From Carboxylicivirga fragile (GTDB taxonomy: Bacteria > Bacteroidota > Bacteroidia > Bacteroidales > Marinilabiliaceae): 64,000 bases of DNA. Position numbers and translations under genes: made by a program. The notes beneath the pieces were generated by a model. That model had not been told where the DNA came from, ran no database searches, and saw only the letters and a list, made by a program, of their open reading frames with translations. Within the stretch, counting starts at the first letter, position 1; every line of letters starts with the position of its first letter. This document shows, in pieces, positions 1 through 10,800 of the stretch. The stretch spans positions 62,001 to 126,000 of the forward strand of contig JAFMVD010000002.1 in NCBI GenBank assembly GCA_025499625.1. The letters are read 5' to 3'.

Positions 1-176
1 TTGCCAACAAAGGGCCACAAGCTACCAAGACGCTTAAGGCTTTAATGAACCAAAGTCAAGACTCTAACCTTGAAACAGGCTCTCAGCAAGAAAGAGAAGC
101 ATTCAGCAAACTTTTTAATTCAGAAGCACAAGAAGGCATGCAAGCCTTTCTTGAAAAAAGAAAACCCAATTGGTAA
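1..176 (+). CDS. Enoyl-CoA hydratase/isomerase family protein, C-terminal end (5' end outside window)
   Basis: An open frame enters from the left edge and stops at 174-176, giving the last 57 residues of a protein that ends FLEKRKPNW. That ending, a helical tail rich in Glu and Lys closing with E-G-(x)3-F-L-E-K-R-K-P, is typical of crotonase-family enoyl-CoA hydratases ('EGMQAFLEKRKP'). The catalytic part lies outside the window, so hydratase and isomerase cannot be told apart. It sits 22 bases before a 3-hydroxyacyl-CoA dehydrogenase gene, and a beta-oxidation operon follows, which supports the call. Confidence 0.75.
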   Translation, partial: ANKGPQATKTLKALMNQSQDSNLETGSQQEREAFSKLFNSEAQEGMQAFLEKRKPNW

Positions 177-198
177 GTACACATAAACATTATACATC

Positions 199-1530
199 AT
201 GAATCATCACCTAGAACGATATAAAAACATAAGCGTACTCGGAGCAGCAGGAAAGATGGGCAGTGGCATTTTACTATTAAATGTTCTCCACTCAGCCAAG
301 TTGATGCATCATCCCGACTATGTTGGCCAAACATTCGTTGTTAATGCCATTGATCAGAGCTTCGAACAGCTTGACAAATTGAACCATTACATTAAGGATC
401 AAGTAACAAGATGGGCTGAGAAGAACATTATTTGGTTACGCAAAGCCTATAACAACCGACCTCATCTTATTGATAATAAAGATATCATTGACACTTTTGT
501 GTTTGAAGCTTTATCTCTTATTAAACCCTCTATCAACATCGAACCAACATACCGTTCAACTCTGATATTTGAAGCCATCATTGAAAATGAAGATGTAAAA
601 ACTAAGCTTTTCAAACAAATAAACGATAACAACCCAAACAAACCATTCTTTTTAAGCAACACAAGCTCAATCCCCATCTCTGTATTAAATGACAAAGCTG
701 AGTTAAATGGCAATATTATCGGTTGTCATTTTTATAACCCACCTGCAGTTCAAAAATTAATTGAGGTCATCGAAACAGAGAATGGCAACCCTGATTTAAC
801 CAAATTAGTTTATGGTTTTGCCAATCACATGCAAAAAGTACTAGTCCCATCTAACGATCTTGCCGGATTTATTGGAAATGGCTTTCTAATGCGTGACATT
901 CTATATGCCGAAAAACAATACAACAACCTTAAACCCGATATGGGCCACAACAAAACAATTTTAAGCATCAATACCATAAGCCACGAATTGTTAATTCGCC
1001 CAATGGGAATATTTCAACTTATCGATTATGTAGGCATCGAAGTTTGCACCTATATCATGAAGGTAATGAATCACTATTTAGAGGATGAACTAATTAGCCC
1101 ATTATTAAATAAGTTACTAAGCCTTGGTATCAAAGGGGGACAAAATCCAGATGGCACACAAAAAGACGGATTCTTTCAATACAGCGAAGGCGATATTGTA
1201 GGAATTTATGACTTAGAATCTAAATCCTATATAAGCACTGGTGATTTAATGGAAGAAGTCAAGCATTTTCTAGCTGTAAAAACAGAAGCTTATTCATGGA
1301 AACAACTGAGTCAATCAAAACGTGCAGCGAAACACCTTGACAACTTCTTTAGTGAGCTTATAAAAGAAAACAGTATTGGTGCAAAAATGGCTTGCAATTA
1401 CATGCGAGCCATGAAAGATCTCGGAATTCAATTACAAGCAGACGGTGTATGCAGTTCTACCGAACATGTAAATACAGTTATGAAGAATGGCTTTTTTCAC
1501 CTCTACGGCCCAGTTAACAACTATATCTAA
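199..1530 (+). CDS. 3-hydroxyacyl-CoA dehydrogenase
   Basis: This 443-residue protein should oxidise 3-hydroxyacyl-CoA to 3-ketoacyl-CoA with NAD+, the third step of beta-oxidation. The N-terminus has a Rossmann dinucleotide site (SVLGAAGKMGSG, about residues 13-24). The middle carries the family blocks IFEAIIENEDVKTKLF, SNTSSIPIS and GCHFYNPPAVQKLIEVI, the last holding the catalytic His region. The C-terminal half is helical, as in the dimerisation domain. It lacks the hydratase domain of FadB-type fusions, so hydration is done by the separate upstream enzyme. It begins 22 bases after the hydratase stop and is followed 9 bases later by the thiolase gene, so co-transcription is likely. Chain-length preference cannot be read from the sequence. 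Confidence 0.88.
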   Translation: MNHHLERYKNISVLGAAGKMGSGILLLNVLHSAKLMHHPDYVGQTFVVNAIDQSFEQLDKLNHYIKDQVTRWAEKNIIWLRKAYNNRPHLIDNKDIIDTFVFEALSLIKPSINIEPTYRSTLIFEAIIENEDVKTKLFKQINDNNPNKPFFLSNTSSIPISVLNDKAELNGNIIGCHFYNPPAVQKLIEVIETENGNPDLTKLVYGFANHMQKVLVPSNDLAGFIGNGFLMRDILYAEKQYNNLKPDMGHNKTILSINTISHELLIRPMGIFQLIDYVGIEVCTYIMKVMNHYLEDELISPLLNKLLSLGIKGGQNPDGTQKDGFFQYSEGDIVGIYDLESKSYISTGDLMEEVKHFLAVKTEAYSWKQLSQSKRAAKHLDNFFSELIKENSIGAKMACNYMRAMKDLGIQLQADGVCSSTEHVNTVMKNGFFHLYGPVNNYI

Positions 1531-1539
1531 ACCAACATT

Positions 1540-2778
1540 ATGCAAAGAAGAATATTTTTAGTTGCTGGATACAATACAATAGCACTTGGAACAGGTCGTA
1601 AAGAGTTTCATCCTAAAAAGGAGCGTCCAGGAATAGAATACTATATGCAAGAAGCAGGACGGGCAACTCTAAAGAAAATTGGTGGCGCAGGCAATGTGGA
1701 TGAAAGTGTTGTTGGTAATTTTATGGCCTCACGGTTTAACAATCAAGCTCACTTGGGAGCATTTATTCCTTCCATTGACAAAAAATTACAATACAAACCA
1801 GCCATGCGTGTTGAAGGGGCGTGTGCCTCAGGAGGACTAGCTATGATTTCTGGCATCAAGTCAATATTAGCGGGCACAGCCGATGTTGTTTTAGCCATAG
1901 GTGTAGAAGTTCAAAATACGGTTAAAGCGATGTACGGAGCAGATCATTTAGCACTGGCTGGCTATTACAAGAATCGCAAAAATGGTCATGCTTATTTCTT
2001 CCCTGGCGAATTTAGTGATCGGGCAGGAAGTTATTCTAAAACCTACGGTGACGATTACGCGAGAAAAGGAATGGCTACTTGGTATGCTAACTGCATTCAA
2101 AATGCTCGCCTGTGCGAAACAGCTCAAGAACACCACAACGATTCTGAACACCTATTCGACACAGGCATGGAGGCGCCAAATGCCGAACTTTTTGTTGACA
2201 ACCTTAACTATGCCGATTGCTCAAAAGTATCCGATGGCGCATCTTCAATTGCTATTGTATCCGAAAAAGGATTGAAGAGAGTTGGCTTACCATTATCCGA
2301 AGCAGTTGAATTAGTTGGCTTTAGTCAGGTTGAAGAAAACATTATGGAGCCACCCATTGACGAATGTGAACTAAGTACGACCAAAAATGCCGTTAGCAAA
2401 GTTCTAGAAATGGCACAAATCACCAAAGATGAGCTTGCCACCGTTGAAACACACGATTGCTTCACAATTGCAGGCGTACTTGCCACCGAAGCCATTGGAT
2501 TTGCTGCTAAAGGTAAAGGTGCTCAGTTTGTAGCAGACGGTCATACTTCCCGAGAAGGCAGTATACCCTTTAATACTACTGGTGGATTAATTGGATGGGG
2601 ACATCCAACTGGCGCCACAGGTGTTCATCAGGCCGTTACTATCTGGGAACAGTTAACTCATCAGGCTGGCAGAGCTCAAATCTCTATCCCAGAGCACAAA
2701 CCATACGGACTGACGGTTAATATGGGTGGTAATGATAAAACAGTGGTTTGTATGGTACTCAAAAAAACAACAGGATAA
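1540..2778 (+). CDS. Thiolase (acetyl-CoA C-acyltransferase family)
   Basis: This 412-residue thiolase should cleave 3-ketoacyl-CoA with CoA to acetyl-CoA and a shortened acyl-CoA. The nucleophilic Cys95 lies in EGACASGG, a second conserved stretch is ETHDCFTIAG, and the C-terminal glycine-rich motif is GWGHPTGATG. The HDCFT form and the spacing resemble the SCP-x/SCP2-type thiolases more than FadA, so substrates may be branched or unusual; this is inference. It lies between the dehydrogenase gene and the acyl-CoA dehydrogenase gene in one operon, with short gaps on both sides. Confidence 0.88.
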   Translation: MQRRIFLVAGYNTIALGTGRKEFHPKKERPGIEYYMQEAGRATLKKIGGAGNVDESVVGNFMASRFNNQAHLGAFIPSIDKKLQYKPAMRVEGACASGGLAMISGIKSILAGTADVVLAIGVEVQNTVKAMYGADHLALAGYYKNRKNGHAYFFPGEFSDRAGSYSKTYGDDYARKGMATWYANCIQNARLCETAQEHHNDSEHLFDTGMEAPNAELFVDNLNYADCSKVSDGASSIAIVSEKGLKRVGLPLSEAVELVGFSQVEENIMEPPIDECELSTTKNAVSKVLEMAQITKDELATVETHDCFTIAGVLATEAIGFAAKGKGAQFVADGHTSREGSIPFNTTGGLIGWGHPTGATGVHQAVTIWEQLTHQAGRAQISIPEHKPYGLTVNMGGNDKTVVCMVLKKTTG

Positions 2779-2800
2779 AGACACACTTAAATCTCCCAAT

Positions 2801-3949
2801 ATGAATTTTCAATTTACAGAAGAACAACTCATGATTCAGCAAGCAGCACGCGATTATGCCCAACGCGAGCTCATAAAAGATGTTATTGAACGAGATGAGA
2901 AAGCCATTTACCCAACAGAACATATCCGCAACCTTTCTGAATTAGGTTTTTTAGGTATGCTTGTAGCACCTGAATACGATGGCAGCGGCATGGACACAAT
3001 ATCCTATGTTTTAGCCATGGAGGAATTATCAAAAGTTGACTCATCAATTGGGGTTATCATTTCGGTCAACAACTCCCTCGTATGTTATGGCATTGAGAAA
3101 TATGGCTCAGAAGAGCAAAAACAGAAATTTCTAAAACCATTGGCGAGAGGCGAAGTAACTGGTGCCTTTTTACTTTCTGAACCAGGAGCTGGATCAGACG
3201 CCACATCACAACAAACAACAGCCATTGACATGGGTGATCATTACCTTGTAAATGGCGTTAAAAACTGGATAACCAATGGCAATTCAGCATCAACCTATAT
3301 TGTAATAGCACAAACAGATAGAGAAAAAGGTCACAGAGGCATAAATGCAATAATTGTTGATCGTCACTCAGAAGGCATATCGCTTGGGCCACACGAAAAC
3401 AAAATGGGCATGCGAAGCTCCGATACGCATTCAGTTCAGTTTACCGATGTTAAAGTACCTAAAGAAAACAGGATTGGAGAAGATGGATTCGGTTTTAAAT
3501 TCGCCATGAAAACCTTGGAAGGGGGACGCATTGGTATAGCATCTCAAGCCTTAGGTATTGCATCAGGGGCGTATGAATTAGCTGTTAAATATGCCAAAGA
3601 ACGTAAAACTTTCGGCACAGAAATTATCAATCACCAAGCCATAGCTTTTAAATTATCAGACATGGCTACCCAAATTGAAGCAGCACGATTCCTTTGTCTC
3701 AAGGCTGCTTGGCTAAAAGATCAAGGACAAGCCTACGGCATTGCCAGTGCCATGGCTAAACAATACACTGCCGACATGGCCATGCAAGTAACAACCGAAG
3801 CCGTTCAAATACACGGAGGATATGGCTATGTGAAAGAATATCACGTGGAACGCCTTATGCGTGACGCAAAACTCACTCAAATATATGAGGGAACATCTGA
3901 GATTCAGAAAATCGTAATCTCACGCGCCATAGCTAATGGCGATATCTAA
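2801..3949 (+). CDS. Acyl-CoA dehydrogenase (short/branched-chain type)
   Basis: This 382-residue FAD enzyme makes trans-2-enoyl-CoA from acyl-CoA and passes electrons to the electron-transfer flavoprotein encoded just downstream. I place the start at the ATG at 2801 (MNFQFTEEQL), the usual N-terminus of the family; an in-frame ATG at 2726 lies inside the thiolase gene and adds 25 unrelated residues. Visible motifs are GAFLLSEPGAGSDA, WITNG, the C-terminal QIHGGYGYVKEY and YEGTSEIQ, where Glu363 is in the position of the catalytic base of short-chain (butyryl-CoA) dehydrogenases. The similarity is greatest to butyryl/isobutyryl-type enzymes, but the exact substrate is not settled by sequence. 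Confidence 0.9.
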   Translation: MNFQFTEEQLMIQQAARDYAQRELIKDVIERDEKAIYPTEHIRNLSELGFLGMLVAPEYDGSGMDTISYVLAMEELSKVDSSIGVIISVNNSLVCYGIEKYGSEEQKQKFLKPLARGEVTGAFLLSEPGAGSDATSQQTTAIDMGDHYLVNGVKNWITNGNSASTYIVIAQTDREKGHRGINAIIVDRHSEGISLGPHENKMGMRSSDTHSVQFTDVKVPKENRIGEDGFGFKFAMKTLEGGRIGIASQALGIASGAYELAVKYAKERKTFGTEIINHQAIAFKLSDMATQIEAARFLCLKAAWLKDQGQAYGIASAMAKQYTADMAMQVTTEAVQIHGGYGYVKEYHVERLMRDAKLTQIYEGTSEIQKIVISRAIANGDI

Positions 3950-3973
3950 TTTCTAATCTTTAAAACTTTAAAT

Positions 3974-4717
3974 ATGCGTTTACTTGTTTGTATAAGCAGC
4001 GTACCTGACACAACGTCTAAAATTAAATTTACCGATGACTCAAGTCGTTTTGATGATTCAGGAATACAATGGGTAATTAACCCATGGGATGAATTAGCAC
4101 TAACACGTGCTATTGAGCTAAAAGAAGATAACACAAATCCCGTAACTGAAGTCGTAGTCATAACTATAGGTACATTTCAAACAGAACCAACCCTGCGTAA
4201 ATGCCTTGCCATAGGTGCTGACAAAGCAGTTCGTATCGACATCGAACCACTTGATGCCTATCAAACAGCAAGTCAACTGGCAGCCTACATTAAGAATGAA
4301 GAATTTGGATTTATTATATGTGGCATTGAGTCGGGCGACTATAACGAAGCATCGGTAGGCGGCATGCTAGCCGAGTTGCTCGATTTTGTTTCAGTCTCCT
4401 CGGTATCATCCGTTCGCTTTAATAAGGATCAGCCAATTTTCCAGCGCGATGTCGCAAATGGGAAAGAAGAACTAAGCGTGAACGGCACCGCAGTGCTGAT
4501 TGTACAGAAAGGCTTTGCTTCCGTTCCAAAGATTCCGAATATGCGCGGCATAATGACTGCAAGAAGTAAACCTCTTGAATTAATAAAAGCTAGCTCAAGC
4601 AAATCACTAATCAAGTTTGTCAACTACCATTCTCCAAAAGAAAAAGAAGCCGTTCAAATGCTAGAATCGAGCGATGAACTTGTAGAAAAGCTAAGCAAAG
4701 AAGCTAAACTAATATAG
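3974..4717 (+). CDS. etfB: Electron transfer flavoprotein, beta subunit
   Basis: This 247-residue protein is the small subunit of the ETF heterodimer, which takes electrons from acyl-CoA dehydrogenase. It starts MRLLVCISSVPDTT as EtfB proteins do, has the INPWDELALTRAIELKE block, and the C-terminal IPNMRGIMTARSKPLE segment of the family. It lies 24 bases after the acyl-CoA dehydrogenase gene and 19 bases before etfA. The pair is followed by a membrane Fe-S oxidoreductase, so electrons probably go to menaquinone rather than taking part in bifurcation. Confidence 0.9.
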   Translation: MRLLVCISSVPDTTSKIKFTDDSSRFDDSGIQWVINPWDELALTRAIELKEDNTNPVTEVVVITIGTFQTEPTLRKCLAIGADKAVRIDIEPLDAYQTASQLAAYIKNEEFGFIICGIESGDYNEASVGGMLAELLDFVSVSSVSSVRFNKDQPIFQRDVANGKEELSVNGTAVLIVQKGFASVPKIPNMRGIMTARSKPLELIKASSSKSLIKFVNYHSPKEKEAVQMLESSDELVEKLSKEAKLI

Positions 4718-4736
4718 TCACACTTAAACTTAAAAC

Positions 4737-5714
4737 ATGGCAATCCTAGTATATATAAGAAACGTAGCTGGTACAATTAAAAAACAAAGTCTTGAACTTA
4801 GCTCCTATGCTCATGCTATGGCTGAAGCAACCAATCAAGAAGTTATTGGCATCGTCATTGGCGAAATCGATGATTCTGCACTAAGCGAACTTGGCAATTA
4901 TGGAATGAGCCAAATACTAAAAGCAGACAACCCAAACTTCAACATGCGTGTTAATCGGGTCTATACGCGCATCATTGAACAAGCTGTACTAAAAACAAAT
5001 GCACAGTATATTTTATTTCCCGACAACAATCAGGGTAAAGCTATAGCACCTAGACTTTCAGTAAGGTTGCAGGCCGGGTTTGTTCCGCAAGTACTAGGAC
5101 TACCAAGCTCTTACGAGCCCTTCCATATTGAAAAAAGAGCTTTTACCGGTAAAGCATTAGCAAATATTGAAGTTAACACTGAGCGCATAATCCTTTCACC
5201 CATACTCAATAGCTATGGTCTGAATGAAAACAAGACAGAGTTGAAAATTGAAAACTTTGAGCCAGAAATTGACGAGCCAGAATCACGATTGACAATTCTT
5301 GATAAAAAGGTAAATACTGAACGAATTAACCTACTTGATGCCGACATAGTGGTTAGCGGTGGCAGAGGATTAAAATCAGCTGAAAACTTTAAATTACTTG
5401 AAGAATTGGCCACAACTCTCGACGGCGCATTAGCTTGCAGCAGACCAGTAGCCGATGATGGATGGCGACCAGCAGATGAGCACGTTGGGCAAACAGGTAA
5501 AATCATATCGCCCAACATCTATTTTGCTGTTGGTATCTCTGGCGCAATACAACATGTTGCTGGCGTGAGTGGATCGAAATGCTTGGTAGCCATTAATGCC
5601 GATCCTGAAGCTCCAATTTTTGACGTGGCCGATTATGGCATTGTTGGTGACGCATTAAAAATTGTACCTGAACTAAATGAGGCATTTAAACAGCACCTAT
5701 CAGACAATCAATAA
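4737..5714 (+). CDS. etfA: Electron transfer flavoprotein, alpha subunit
   Basis: This 325-residue protein is the FAD-carrying large subunit of ETF. The C-terminal third holds the typical FAD-binding blocks [47 protein letters not shown] and [11 protein letters not shown]. The N-terminal half is the less conserved domain that packs on EtfB. The gene follows etfB after 19 bases and ends 17 bases before the membrane oxidoreductase gene, so the three are expected to be made together. Confidence 0.92.
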   Translation: MAILVYIRNVAGTIKKQSLELSSYAHAMAEATNQEVIGIVIGEIDDSALSELGNYGMSQILKADNPNFNMRVNRVYTRIIEQAVLKTNAQYILFPDNNQGKAIAPRLSVRLQAGFVPQVLGLPSSYEPFHIEKRAFTGKALANIEVNTERIILSPILNSYGLNENKTELKIENFEPEIDEPESRLTILDKKVNTERINLLDADIVVSGGRGLKSAENFKLLEELATTLDGALACSRPVADDGWRPADEHVGQTGKIISPNIYFAVGISGAIQHVAGVSGSKCLVAINADPEAPIFDVADYGIVGDALKIVPELNEAFKQHLSDNQ

Positions 5715-5731
5715 GTAAGAAACTGGCATCT

Positions 5732-7006
5732 ATGGAACAGATTATTTTTGCGTGCACATTCTTAATCACCCTTATTTTACTAGGGTTCACTTTCATGCGT
5801 CTAAGGGCTTTCTTTAAACTATGCAAACCTCTAAAGTACGATGGCAAGCTCAAAGAAAGATTAAGCCTAACTGCAAGAGTTGCTTTTGGTCAAACCAAAA
5901 TTTTACGTAAACCAATCATTGGTTTTCTTCACGCTTTGGTCTTCTGGGGATTCCTGGTGATTACCATTGGTAGTATTGAAATGGTAATTGATGGATTATT
6001 CGGCTTAAATCGATCACTAGCTTTTTCAGGTATTGGGTATGATATCATAACCGCAAGTGGAGACATCTTTTCATTGATTGTACTTTTGGGTGTTTTCATC
6101 TTTCTCTTGCGACGCCTATTTCTTAAAATACGGCGTTTCTCCGGGGTGGAATTAAAACCTAAAAATAAACTGGATGCCAACATTGCCTTAAGTTTTATAA
6201 TCTTATTGATGGTATCGCTAATTGGCATGAATACCTTTGATATCCTTCTGCATAAAGAGGCACTAGCTGGTACTTATCCGATTTCAAGTTCTTTAGCTGC
6301 TTGGATTAATCATCACAACAATACTTCAATTCTGTTTCATTTTTTCTGGTGGTTACACATTGTTTTAATCTTTGCCTTTGCTAATTACCTACCATACTCC
6401 AAGCACTTTCATGTTTTCATGTCAATCCCAAATGTGTTTTTTAGCAACCTTAATCCTCTCACTTTTTTACCGGCCATGCCTGAAGTAAGCAAGGAGGTAA
6501 AACTAATGTTGAGTGGTGATGCATTTCAGGAACCTAGTGACTCCGCTCCATCTCGTTTTGGTGTGAAAGACATTGAAGATATAACACAGAACAATTATCT
6601 GGATTCGCTTACATGTACACAGTGCGGAAGATGCACTGAGGTGTGCCCGGCTAACATTACTGGCAAATTGCTTTCGCCACGAAAAATATTTGTGGATGTT
6701 CGCAATCGCATGTTGGAAAAAGGACCATTTTTAAACAAAGCTCCCAAATATGACGACCACAAAGCTTTAATTGGCGATTACATCAGTCACGAAGAACTAT
6801 GGGCATGCACCACTTGCAATGCTTGTGCTCAGGAGTGTCCTTTAAACATTAGCCACCCTAATTTAATTATGGACATGCGGCGCTATCTGGTATTGGAGGA
6901 AGGCCAAGCGCCCGAAGAACTTAATGTGATGTTTGCCAATATAGAGAACAATGGTGCGCCATGGAAATTTTCACCTGAAGATAGACTGGATTGGACACAG
7001 TACTAA
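5732..7006 (+). CDS. Membrane Fe-S oxidoreductase, ETF:menaquinone oxidoreductase-type (heme b/HdrC-like subunit)
   Basis: This 424-residue protein has five likely membrane spans in its first 230 residues, with His residues in spans (FLHALVFW, HFFWWLHIV) that could ligand heme b as in NarI-like domains. Two 4Fe-4S motifs follow: CTQCGRCTEVCP and CTTCNACAQECP. The layout matches the N-terminal and middle parts of the fused Fe-S oxidoreductase found beside etfBA in Firmicutes (FadF type), here without the CCG domains, which are in the next gene. It probably accepts electrons from ETF and reduces menaquinone. The role is inferred from architecture and position. Confidence 0.82.
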   Translation: MEQIIFACTFLITLILLGFTFMRLRAFFKLCKPLKYDGKLKERLSLTARVAFGQTKILRKPIIGFLHALVFWGFLVITIGSIEMVIDGLFGLNRSLAFSGIGYDIITASGDIFSLIVLLGVFIFLLRRLFLKIRRFSGVELKPKNKLDANIALSFIILLMVSLIGMNTFDILLHKEALAGTYPISSSLAAWINHHNNTSILFHFFWWLHIVLIFAFANYLPYSKHFHVFMSIPNVFFSNLNPLTFLPAMPEVSKEVKLMLSGDAFQEPSDSAPSRFGVKDIEDITQNNYLDSLTCTQCGRCTEVCPANITGKLLSPRKIFVDVRNRMLEKGPFLNKAPKYDDHKALIGDYISHEELWACTTCNACAQECPLNISHPNLIMDMRRYLVLEEGQAPEELNVMFANIENNGAPWKFSPEDRLDWTQY

Positions 7007-7041
7007 CTCCATTTTTTAATTAAAAAATCAAACACAATTAT

Positions 7042-7830
7042 ATGCCTCAAATAGACGTGCCAGTAATGGCAGACGAAATAAGTAAGGGCCAACAACCAGA
7101 ATATCTATATTGGGTTGGTTGCGCGGGTGCTTTCGATAAGCGTTATCAAAAAGTAAGTCGCTCATTTGCAAAAATATTGAATGAAACAAAAGTAAGCTAT
7201 GCCGTTCTTGGTAAAGAAGAAACCTGTACCGGCGATCCTGCCAAGCGTGCTGGCAACGAGATGCTTTTTCAGATGCAGGCCATGCAAGTTATTGAAACAC
7301 TCAAAACCTATGACGTTAAAAAAATACTATGCACTTGCCCCCATTGTTTCAACATCCTGAAAAATGAGTATCCCGAACTAGGCGGCCAATTTGAAGTCAT
7401 TCATTATTCTACTTTTTTACAATCACTTCTTGATACAGGTACCATACAAATCAAAAAAGAAGTATTCAAAAACAAACGTATTACATTTCACGATCCTTGT
7501 TATTTGGGACGAGGCAATGGAATATACGATGCTCCTCGCAAAGTGATAGATGCCATTGATATTGATTATACTGAAATGAAACGTGCCAAAAGCTTTTCGT
7601 TGTGCTGCGGCGCAGGTGGCGCCCAGATGTTTAAAGAAGCTGAAAAAGGCGATAAGGAAGTTTACATGGAACGCACCGAAGATGTGCTCGCTTCGGGAGC
7701 CGACATTGTTGCCACCGCTTGTCCTTTCTGCATGACAATGCTTAGCGACGGAATTAAATATGCCAATAAAGAAGAAAAATTAGTCAACATGGACTTAGCC
7801 GAATTAATTGCGACTAACATGGATTTATAA
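7042..7830 (+). CDS. Fe-S oxidoreductase with two CCG domains (HdrB/GlpC-like subunit)
   Basis: This 262-residue soluble protein carries two cysteine-rich CCG-type domains. The first has WVGCAG, EETCTGDPAKRAGNE (Cys-Thr where many homologues have Cys-Cys) and CTCPHC; the second has HDPCYLGRGNG, LCCGAGGAQM and ACPFCM. Such domains bind noncubane 4Fe-4S clusters in HdrB. It follows the membrane subunit after 35 bases and precedes icmF by 9 bases. Together the two genes equal one fused FadF-type protein, so I read this as the catalytic half of the ETF:menaquinone oxidoreductase. Confidence 0.82.
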   Translation: MPQIDVPVMADEISKGQQPEYLYWVGCAGAFDKRYQKVSRSFAKILNETKVSYAVLGKEETCTGDPAKRAGNEMLFQMQAMQVIETLKTYDVKKILCTCPHCFNILKNEYPELGGQFEVIHYSTFLQSLLDTGTIQIKKEVFKNKRITFHDPCYLGRGNGIYDAPRKVIDAIDIDYTEMKRAKSFSLCCGAGGAQMFKEAEKGDKEVYMERTEDVLASGADIVATACPFCMTMLSDGIKYANKEEKLVNMDLAELIATNMDL

Positions 7831-7839
7831 TCTTAAAAA

Positions 7840-10800
7840 ATGACAGACGTAAAACCATATAAAACAAAAAACAAGATCCGGATAGTTACCGCAACTTCCC
7901 TTTTTGACGGACACGATGCATCCATTAACATCATGCGTCGAATATTGCAGGCAAGTGGTGCCGAAATCATACATCTTGGCCATAACCGATCAGTCCAAGA
8001 AATTGTAGACTGTGCTATTCAGGAAGATGTTCAAGCCATTGCAATCACATCCTATCAAGGGGGACATTTGGAGTTTTTTAAATACATGTTTGATTTGCTC
8101 AAAGAAAAGCAATCGGAGCACGTAAAGATTTTTGGTGGTGGTGGTGGCGTTATTCTACCTAAAGAAATTGAGGAATTACACAATTACGGCATTTGTCGAA
8201 TATTTACACCTGATGATGGTCGTCATCTTAGTCTGCAAGGAATGATAAATCATGTTCTCGAAGCATCTGATTTTATTCCCATACATCAATCCAAAAATAA
8301 ACAAATCACTTTCAACAACACCAGCTACCTGGCACATTGTATTTCAGCATTAGAAAACGATTGGTCAGATGCAAGTGAGATTCGTAAACTAAAACCTAAG
8401 ATGGGAAGAAAAACCACTCCTGTCATTGGTATATCTGGAACTGGTGGAGCCGGAAAATCTTCATTAATAGATGAGTTAATACGAAGAATAAACACGAGCT
8501 CACCTACGCTCAAAATTGCAATCATATCCGTTGATCCAAGCAGACGTAAATCGGGTGGTGCTCTTCTTGGTGATCGCATCCGTATGAATAGTATCAATCA
8601 CGAAAATATATTTATGCGCTCAATGGCAACTCGCGGAGCCAACCTATCACTATCGGCACACATCGGCGAAACCATTGCATTATTTAAACAGGCTGAAGCT
8701 GATTTAATTATCCTTGAAACATCAGGCATCGGACAATCCGATACTCAGATCGTTGATTTTAGCGACCTCGCATTATATGTTATGACACCTGAATATGGTG
8801 CTCCATCGCAACTCGAAAAAATTGACATGCTCGACTTTGCCGACATGGTTGTACTTAATAAATCAGATAAAAACGGTGCCATCGATGCCCTTCGGGATGT
8901 TAAAAAACAAGTATGGCGAAATCGTCAAGACTGGGATAAATCGACAGAAGATATGCCAGTATACCTGAGTAATGCTTCACATTTTTTTGATATTGGCTTG
9001 GATAAATTCTATGATGCTTTACAGAAGAGGTTAACTAGCGACTACCCAGATCTGAAACTCAATACCAACGAAAACGTAAACGCAGGAGAAAAAATAAAAT
9101 CTATCATTCCCGGCAATCGCAAACGTTACTTGGCAGAGATAAGTGAAACAGTGCGTAATTATAATTCAGAATCCGAAACTCAATCAAAAATAGCAGGCCA
9201 ACTGTATGCCTTAAAACAAAGCAAAGAATTACTACAAGAATCTAATAAGGACATCTCTTCGATTGATGAATTGGAAAAATCACTTCTCGATAAATTAAAT
9301 CAAGAAAATAAGGACATTCTAGATAATTGGACATTCTTAAAGCAAAATTATCAGAATGATGTTTTTCAATACACCTCACGTGGAAAAACCATTGACATAA
9401 TAACCAAACACAGTTCTCTTTCACAAACCAAAATTCCAAAAATAGCAGTCCCAAAATACAACAACTGGGAAGACATACTAAGATGGCAATTGAAAGAAAA
9501 CTTCCCAGGTTTCTTTCCTTATGCAGCTGGTGTATTTCCCTTCAAGCGAGAAAATGAAGACCCAACACGAATGTTTGCTGGCGAAGGTAGTCCCGAACGC
9601 ACTAATAAACGCTTTCATTATTTATCCAAAGGGCAAAAAGCAAAGCGACTATCAACTGCCTTTGATTCGGTAACATTGTATGGTGAAAACCCACATTCAA
9701 GACCTGACATATATGGAAAGATAGGCAACTCGGGTGTATCAACAGCCACCTTGGATGATATAAAAAAGTTGTATTCTGGTTTTGATCTATGTCACCAACT
9801 CACATCAGTAAGCATGACCATTAATGGCCCGGCTCCCATTCTTATGGCATTTTTCCTCAACGCCGCCATCGACCAACAATGTGAAAAAGAATTAGTCAAT
9901 TCTCTTAAAGAGACAATAGATAAAAAACTTAAACCCAGCTATCACTCTTCTCTTCCAGATGGAAATGATGGACTTGGCCTAAAACTATTAGGAGTCAGCG
10001 GTGACAGAGTAATTCAAAAGGATCGTTATGAAGAAATTATAACTGAGACCCTAAAAGCTGTTAGAGGAACAGTACAAGCTGACATATTAAAAGAAGATCA
10101 GGCGCAAAACACTTGCATATTTTCAGTTGACTTTTCGTTGAAGTTGATGGGTGATGTACAAGAATATTTCACTCAAAATAATGTGCAGAACTTTTACTCT
10201 GTATCTATTTCAGGCTATCACATTGCTGAGGCAGGTGCCAATCCAATTACCCAGCTTGCACTAACACTAGCAAATGGTTTTACTTACGTAGAATATTACC
10301 TTTCACGAGGAATGAACATAGATGACTTTGCTCCTAACTTATCGTTTTTCTTTTCAAATGGTATTGATCCTGAGTTCTCGGTTATTGGCAGGGTAGCTCG
10401 TATCATCTGGGCAAAAGCCATTAAATACAAATATGGCGGAAACTCTCGTTCTCAAAAATTAAAATACCACATTCAAACATCGGGGCGCTCACTTCATGCT
10501 CAGGAAATAGAGTTTAACGATATACGCACTACTTTACAAGCGCTTTATGCCATCTATGATAATTGTAATTCACTACACACCAATGCCTACGACGAGGCCA
10601 TTACAACTCCAACGGAAGAGTCTGTACGACGGGCACTTGCCATCCAATTGATTATTAATCAAGAATTAGGATTAAATAAGAATCAGAACCCTTTACAAGG
10701 ATCGTTCATAATTGAAGAACTTACTGAAATTGTAGAAGAAGCGGTCTTATCTGAATTCGACAGACTGAATGAACGAGGTGGAGTATTAGGTGCCATGGAG

